From the NCBI GenBank assembly GCA_035544635.1, contig DATKDQ010000088.1:1-7423 (forward strand): DNA of 7,423 nt. The letters run 5' to 3'. Numbering within the stretch: position 1 is the stretch's first letter; every line of letters starts with the position of its first letter. A program made the translations under genes and the position numbers. Below are positions 5,682 to 7,423 of this stretch, piece after piece. The stretch comes from DATAFT01 sp035544635 (lineage in GTDB: Bacteria; Acidobacteriota; Thermoanaerobaculia; Multivoradales; Multivoraceae). Under the pieces are notes generated by a model, which made no database searches, had not been told where the DNA came from, and worked only from the letters and a program-made list of their open reading frames with translations.

Positions 5682-5971
5682 TCTGTCACCTGGTCCTGAT
5701 CCGGCTGCGCGCCGATCTGGGCCGCGAGCGGGAAGAGCGATTCCTCGAGCAGGCGAGGCAGACGCTGGGACCGATCCCCGGCGTTCGCAACCTGCGCGTG
5801 GGCCGGAGCATCCGGGATGGCGACGCACATCCGTTCTCGCTGGTCATGGATTTCGCCGACGAGGAGGCGCTGCGCGCCTACCAGGTGCATCCCGAGCATC
5901 AGCGCTTCCTCACCGACATCATCGGGCTGATCGTCGAGGACAAGCAGGTCCTCGACTACCGAGCTCCATGA
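5678..5971 (+). CDS. Dabb-domain (stress-responsive alpha/beta-barrel) protein
   Basis: A 97-residue, single-domain protein of the Dabb/dimeric alpha+beta barrel type. It starts with the beta strand (V)ICHLVLIRL (H4), followed by a charged helix (16-30), LGPIPGVRNLRVGRS (30-44), a second strand SLVMDFADEEAL (54-65), and the conserved AYQVHPEHQRF segment (67-77, H71 and H74), close to the Y..HP.H pattern of the family. Members dimerise; some act as small enzymes such as cyclases or decarboxylation/olivetolic-acid-cyclase types, others are stress proteins, and the role here cannot be stated. The GTG start overlaps the hydrolase stop, giving coupled translation and a likely functional link to the esterase. 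A hairpin follows the stop. Domain call confident, function open. Confidence 0.85.
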   Translation: MICHLVLIRLRADLGREREERFLEQARQTLGPIPGVRNLRVGRSIRDGDAHPFSLVMDFADEEALRAYQVHPEHQRFLTDIIGLIVEDKQVLDYRAP

Positions 5972-6332
5972 GCGTGCCTCGCGTGGTGTCGCGAGGGTCG
6001 CCGCGCCGGACCCAGACCGTGATGGCAGCGGCAGGCGGCGCGTGACCCGTTTGGCCGCGATCTACGGCCCGCGGACGCAGAGCCCGCTGGTAGGTGCTCG
6101 CGGTGACAGCGCTCGCCAGCTGGCGGCCCGAGCTGAAGAAGAAGGTCCACGCGACGCCGCGGCCTTCGTAGCGCATCGACGAGCTCCACACTCCGGGCGC
6201 GGTGAGCTGAAAGGCGGGGTCGATCCGCAGCGGATACGGCTTGCCCCGGTACAGATAGGTCGGCGGTAAGACCACGTCTGCCGTTCGCGGAAAGCGGCTC
6301 GGGGCGTGGCAGGAGCCAAGGCATGGCAGCAT
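5919..6332 (-). CDS. Hypothetical minus-strand ORF, possibly a gene remnant
   Basis: The 137-residue frame from ATG 6332 matches no family I recognise. A central stretch, about 6275-6063, reads like real protein: VVLPPTYLYRGKPYPLRIDP followed by FQLTAPGVWSSSMRYEGRGV and an aromatic AWTFFF. Over those 71 codons I counted G+C of about 62%, 59% and 86% at positions 1, 2 and 3, the profile of coding DNA in a GC-rich genome. No confident gene lies opposite most of it to explain this. Against a live gene: no ribosome binding site before ATG 6332, low-quality ends (Arg/Pro-rich C-terminus), and a 53-nt overlap with the 3' end of Dabb. LGSC at 5-8 resembles a lipobox but lacks a preceding hydrophobic segment. 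It may be a small orphan gene or the decayed core of one. Confidence 0.3.
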   Translation of the reverse strand: MLPCLGSCHAPSRFPRTADVVLPPTYLYRGKPYPLRIDPAFQLTAPGVWSSSMRYEGRGVAWTFFFSSGRQLASAVTASTYQRALRPRAVDRGQTGHAPPAAAITVWVRRGDPRDTTRGTLMELGSRGPACPRRSAR

Positions 6333-6478
6333 AGGGCGGTGTACTCGGGTCCGCCGGATCGCGGCTCCGACGATGCTGCGTGCCGCCGCTGCGCGCCCAT
6401 GGCGAGCGCCGGCCACGCAGCGGGAACGGGCGCACGGGTGCGGCCGCTCGAGACGCACGGGAAGAAGAGGGAAGCACC
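5972..6478. other. Gene-poor region of about 500 nt
   Basis: No plus-strand gene is convincing here. It begins with a hairpin (5977-5996) and contains the minus-strand frame described separately. The rest, 6333-6478, is GC-rich with no recognisable motif apart from the RBS-like AGAGGGA at 6466-6472 just before the glycosyltransferase. A promoter for that gene should lie here, but I could not identify convincing -35/-10 boxes. Confidence 0.6.
5977..5996 (+). terminator. Hairpin after the Dabb gene, possible terminator
   Basis: CCTCGCG-TGGTGT-CGCGAGG, a perfect 7-bp stem with a 6-nt loop, begins 6 nt after the Dabb stop. No T-run follows, so it is at best a non-canonical terminator or 3'-end stabiliser. 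It also falls inside the minus-strand frame at 5919-6332. Confidence 0.4.
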
Positions 6479-7411
6479 GTGAGCGAACCGTGGCTCTCCG
6501 TGATCATCCCCTGCTACAACGAGGAGCGCGCCATTGCGGCGGAGATCGGCGGCCTGCGCCAGGCGCTCGGCGGCCTCGGCGCGTGCGAGATCATCGTCGT
6601 TGACGACGGCTCGACCGACCAGACCGCCGCCCAGCTCGACGAGCTGTCATCCGCGGAGCCCGCTGGGTCGGAAGCCCCCGGCGGCGGGCGCGAGCTGCTG
6701 CTGGTCCGGACGCCCGGCGCGCTCCAGGTGGTGCGCCACGCGCGTAACCGCGGGTACGGCGCCGCGATCAAGACCGGCCTGCGCCACGCGCGAGGCGAGT
6801 GGGTCCTGATCGTCGATGCCGACGGGACCTACCCGCTCGAGGCGATCCGGGAGATGGTGCGGATGCTCGCGGAAGCCGACATGGTGGTCGGCGCGCGGAC
6901 CGCGGCCGACGTGATCTATCCGCATTCGCGGCGCATCGCCAAGTGGTTCCTCCGCCTGGCGCTGCGTTGGTTCGTCGGACGCGACGTCGAGGACATGAAC
7001 TCGGGCATGCGCATCTTCCGCAGGGATCTGGCGCTGCGCTACTGGAAGTTCTTTCCCGATGGCTTCAGCTTCACGACCACTCTGACGTTGATCGCGCTGG
7101 TCAACGGGTTCACCGTGCGCTACGTGCCGATCCAGTACCGCGAGAGAGTGGGACGATCGAAGATCCGACCCCTACGCGACACGCTGGGCTTCCTCCAGCT
7201 CATTCTCCGGACCGGCTTCTACTTCGAGCCGCTCCGCGTGTTCCTGCCGGTGATCGCCGTGGTGGGCGCGGCGACCGCCGCGGCGATCGCGTGGGACGTG
7301 CTGGTCGAGGACAACCTCACCGACAAGACGGTGATCCTCGTCCTGTTTCTGCTCAACATCAGCCTACTAGCGCTGCTCGCCGACATGATCGACAAGCGAA
7401 GCGATCGGTAG
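6479..7411 (+). CDS. Family 2 glycosyltransferase, DPM1/GtrB-like, membrane anchored
   Basis: A 310-residue GT-A fold glycosyltransferase of the dolichyl/polyprenyl-phosphate sugar synthase type. Motifs: LSVIIPCYNEE (6-16); IIVVDDGSTDQT (38-49), nucleotide binding; RNRGYGAAIKTGL (89-101); VDADGTYP (112-119) with the D113-x-D115 metal/UDP site; MVVGAR (135-140); and EDMNSGMRIFRR (171-182), typical of DPM-like enzymes. Two hydrophobic segments at about 254-274 and 285-303 form a C-terminal membrane hairpin, as in GtrB-like proteins. It probably moves a sugar from a nucleotide donor to a polyprenyl phosphate at the inner membrane; the sugar is unknown. The start is GTG 6479, behind an AGAGGGA site; an in-frame ATG at 6380 is less likely because its product is Arg-rich and unlike the family. 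An Ala/Gly/Pro-rich insert at 58-70 follows the nucleotide-binding strand. Partners such as a flippase or acceptor transferase would lie beyond the window. Confidence 0.93.
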   Translation: MSEPWLSVIIPCYNEERAIAAEIGGLRQALGGLGACEIIVVDDGSTDQTAAQLDELSSAEPAGSEAPGGGRELLLVRTPGALQVVRHARNRGYGAAIKTGLRHARGEWVLIVDADGTYPLEAIREMVRMLAEADMVVGARTAADVIYPHSRRIAKWFLRLALRWFVGRDVEDMNSGMRIFRRDLALRYWKFFPDGFSFTTTLTLIALVNGFTVRYVPIQYRERVGRSKIRPLRDTLGFLQLILRTGFYFEPLRVFLPVIAVVGAATAAAIAWDVLVEDNLTDKTVILVLFLLNISLLALLADMIDKRSDR

Positions 7412-7423
7412 CCTCCGGAACGT

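Noticed and set aside
4731..5828. 365-residue open frame on the minus strand opposite the hydrolase and Dabb genes
   Set aside because: Its product is Arg/His/Ala-rich with no motif, and it lies antisense to two genes with intact catalytic or family motifs. Long antisense frames are expected at this GC content.
6042..6269. 75-residue plus-strand frame between Dabb and the glycosyltransferase
   Set aside because: Arg/Ala/Gly-rich with no RBS or motif; it looks like the shadow of the more coding-like minus-strand frame.
1..7423. CRISPR array, tRNA/rRNA, insertion sequence or defence system
   Set aside because: No regularly spaced repeats, cloverleaf, transposase-like protein or known defence domain is visible; the families present are metabolic and envelope enzymes.

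Overview
The window is GC-rich bacterial DNA with dense genes, strong G/C preference at third codon positions, frequent GTG starts and clear GGAGG-type ribosome binding sites. This would suit a Myxococcota/Binatota-like ('deltaproteobacterial') or another high-GC environmental bacterium, but no taxonomic marker is present, so the assignment is only a guess. I see no rRNA, tRNA, transposase, phage gene or CRISPR array. It reads as ordinary chromosome.

Layout. (1) Positions 2-2827, plus strand: the C-terminal part of a tricorn-type S41 peptidase (5' end outside the window), a small VOC/glyoxalase-fold protein, and a Cys/Met-metabolism PLP enzyme of the cystathionine gamma-synthase family. The last two are 3 nt apart and probably translationally coupled. 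(2) A promoter-like TTGACA-17-TACGGT sits across the stop codon of the PLP gene and leads to an exported DUF1326-like protein with a CxCx3CPC cysteine cluster (2998-3729). (3) An SDR oxidoreductase lies on the minus strand (3765-4523), convergent with the DUF1326 gene across a perfect hairpin. (4) A divergent intergenic region of about 213 nt (4524-4736) carries three perfect inverted repeats. (5) On the plus strand, an HSL-family alpha/beta hydrolase (4737-5681) overlaps a Dabb-domain protein (5678-5971) by 4 nt. (6) A region of about 500 nt (5972-6478) has no confident gene, but its minus strand holds a reading frame with coding-like composition that may be a small gene or a remnant. (7) A DPM1/GtrB-like family 2 glycosyltransferase with two C-terminal membrane helices (6479-7411) ends just before the window does.

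How they may work together: the SDR, hydrolase and Dabb protein form a divergent, probably co-regulated group of the type found around small-molecule (ester/ketone/alcohol) catabolism. This is inferred from family and arrangement, and the substrate is unknown. The tricorn, VOC and PLP genes share a strand, but no common pathway is obvious. The least explained parts are the inverted-repeat cluster at 4544-4627, the minus-strand frame at 5919-6332, and the exported cysteine-cluster protein. I found no clear evidence of a new multi-gene system.
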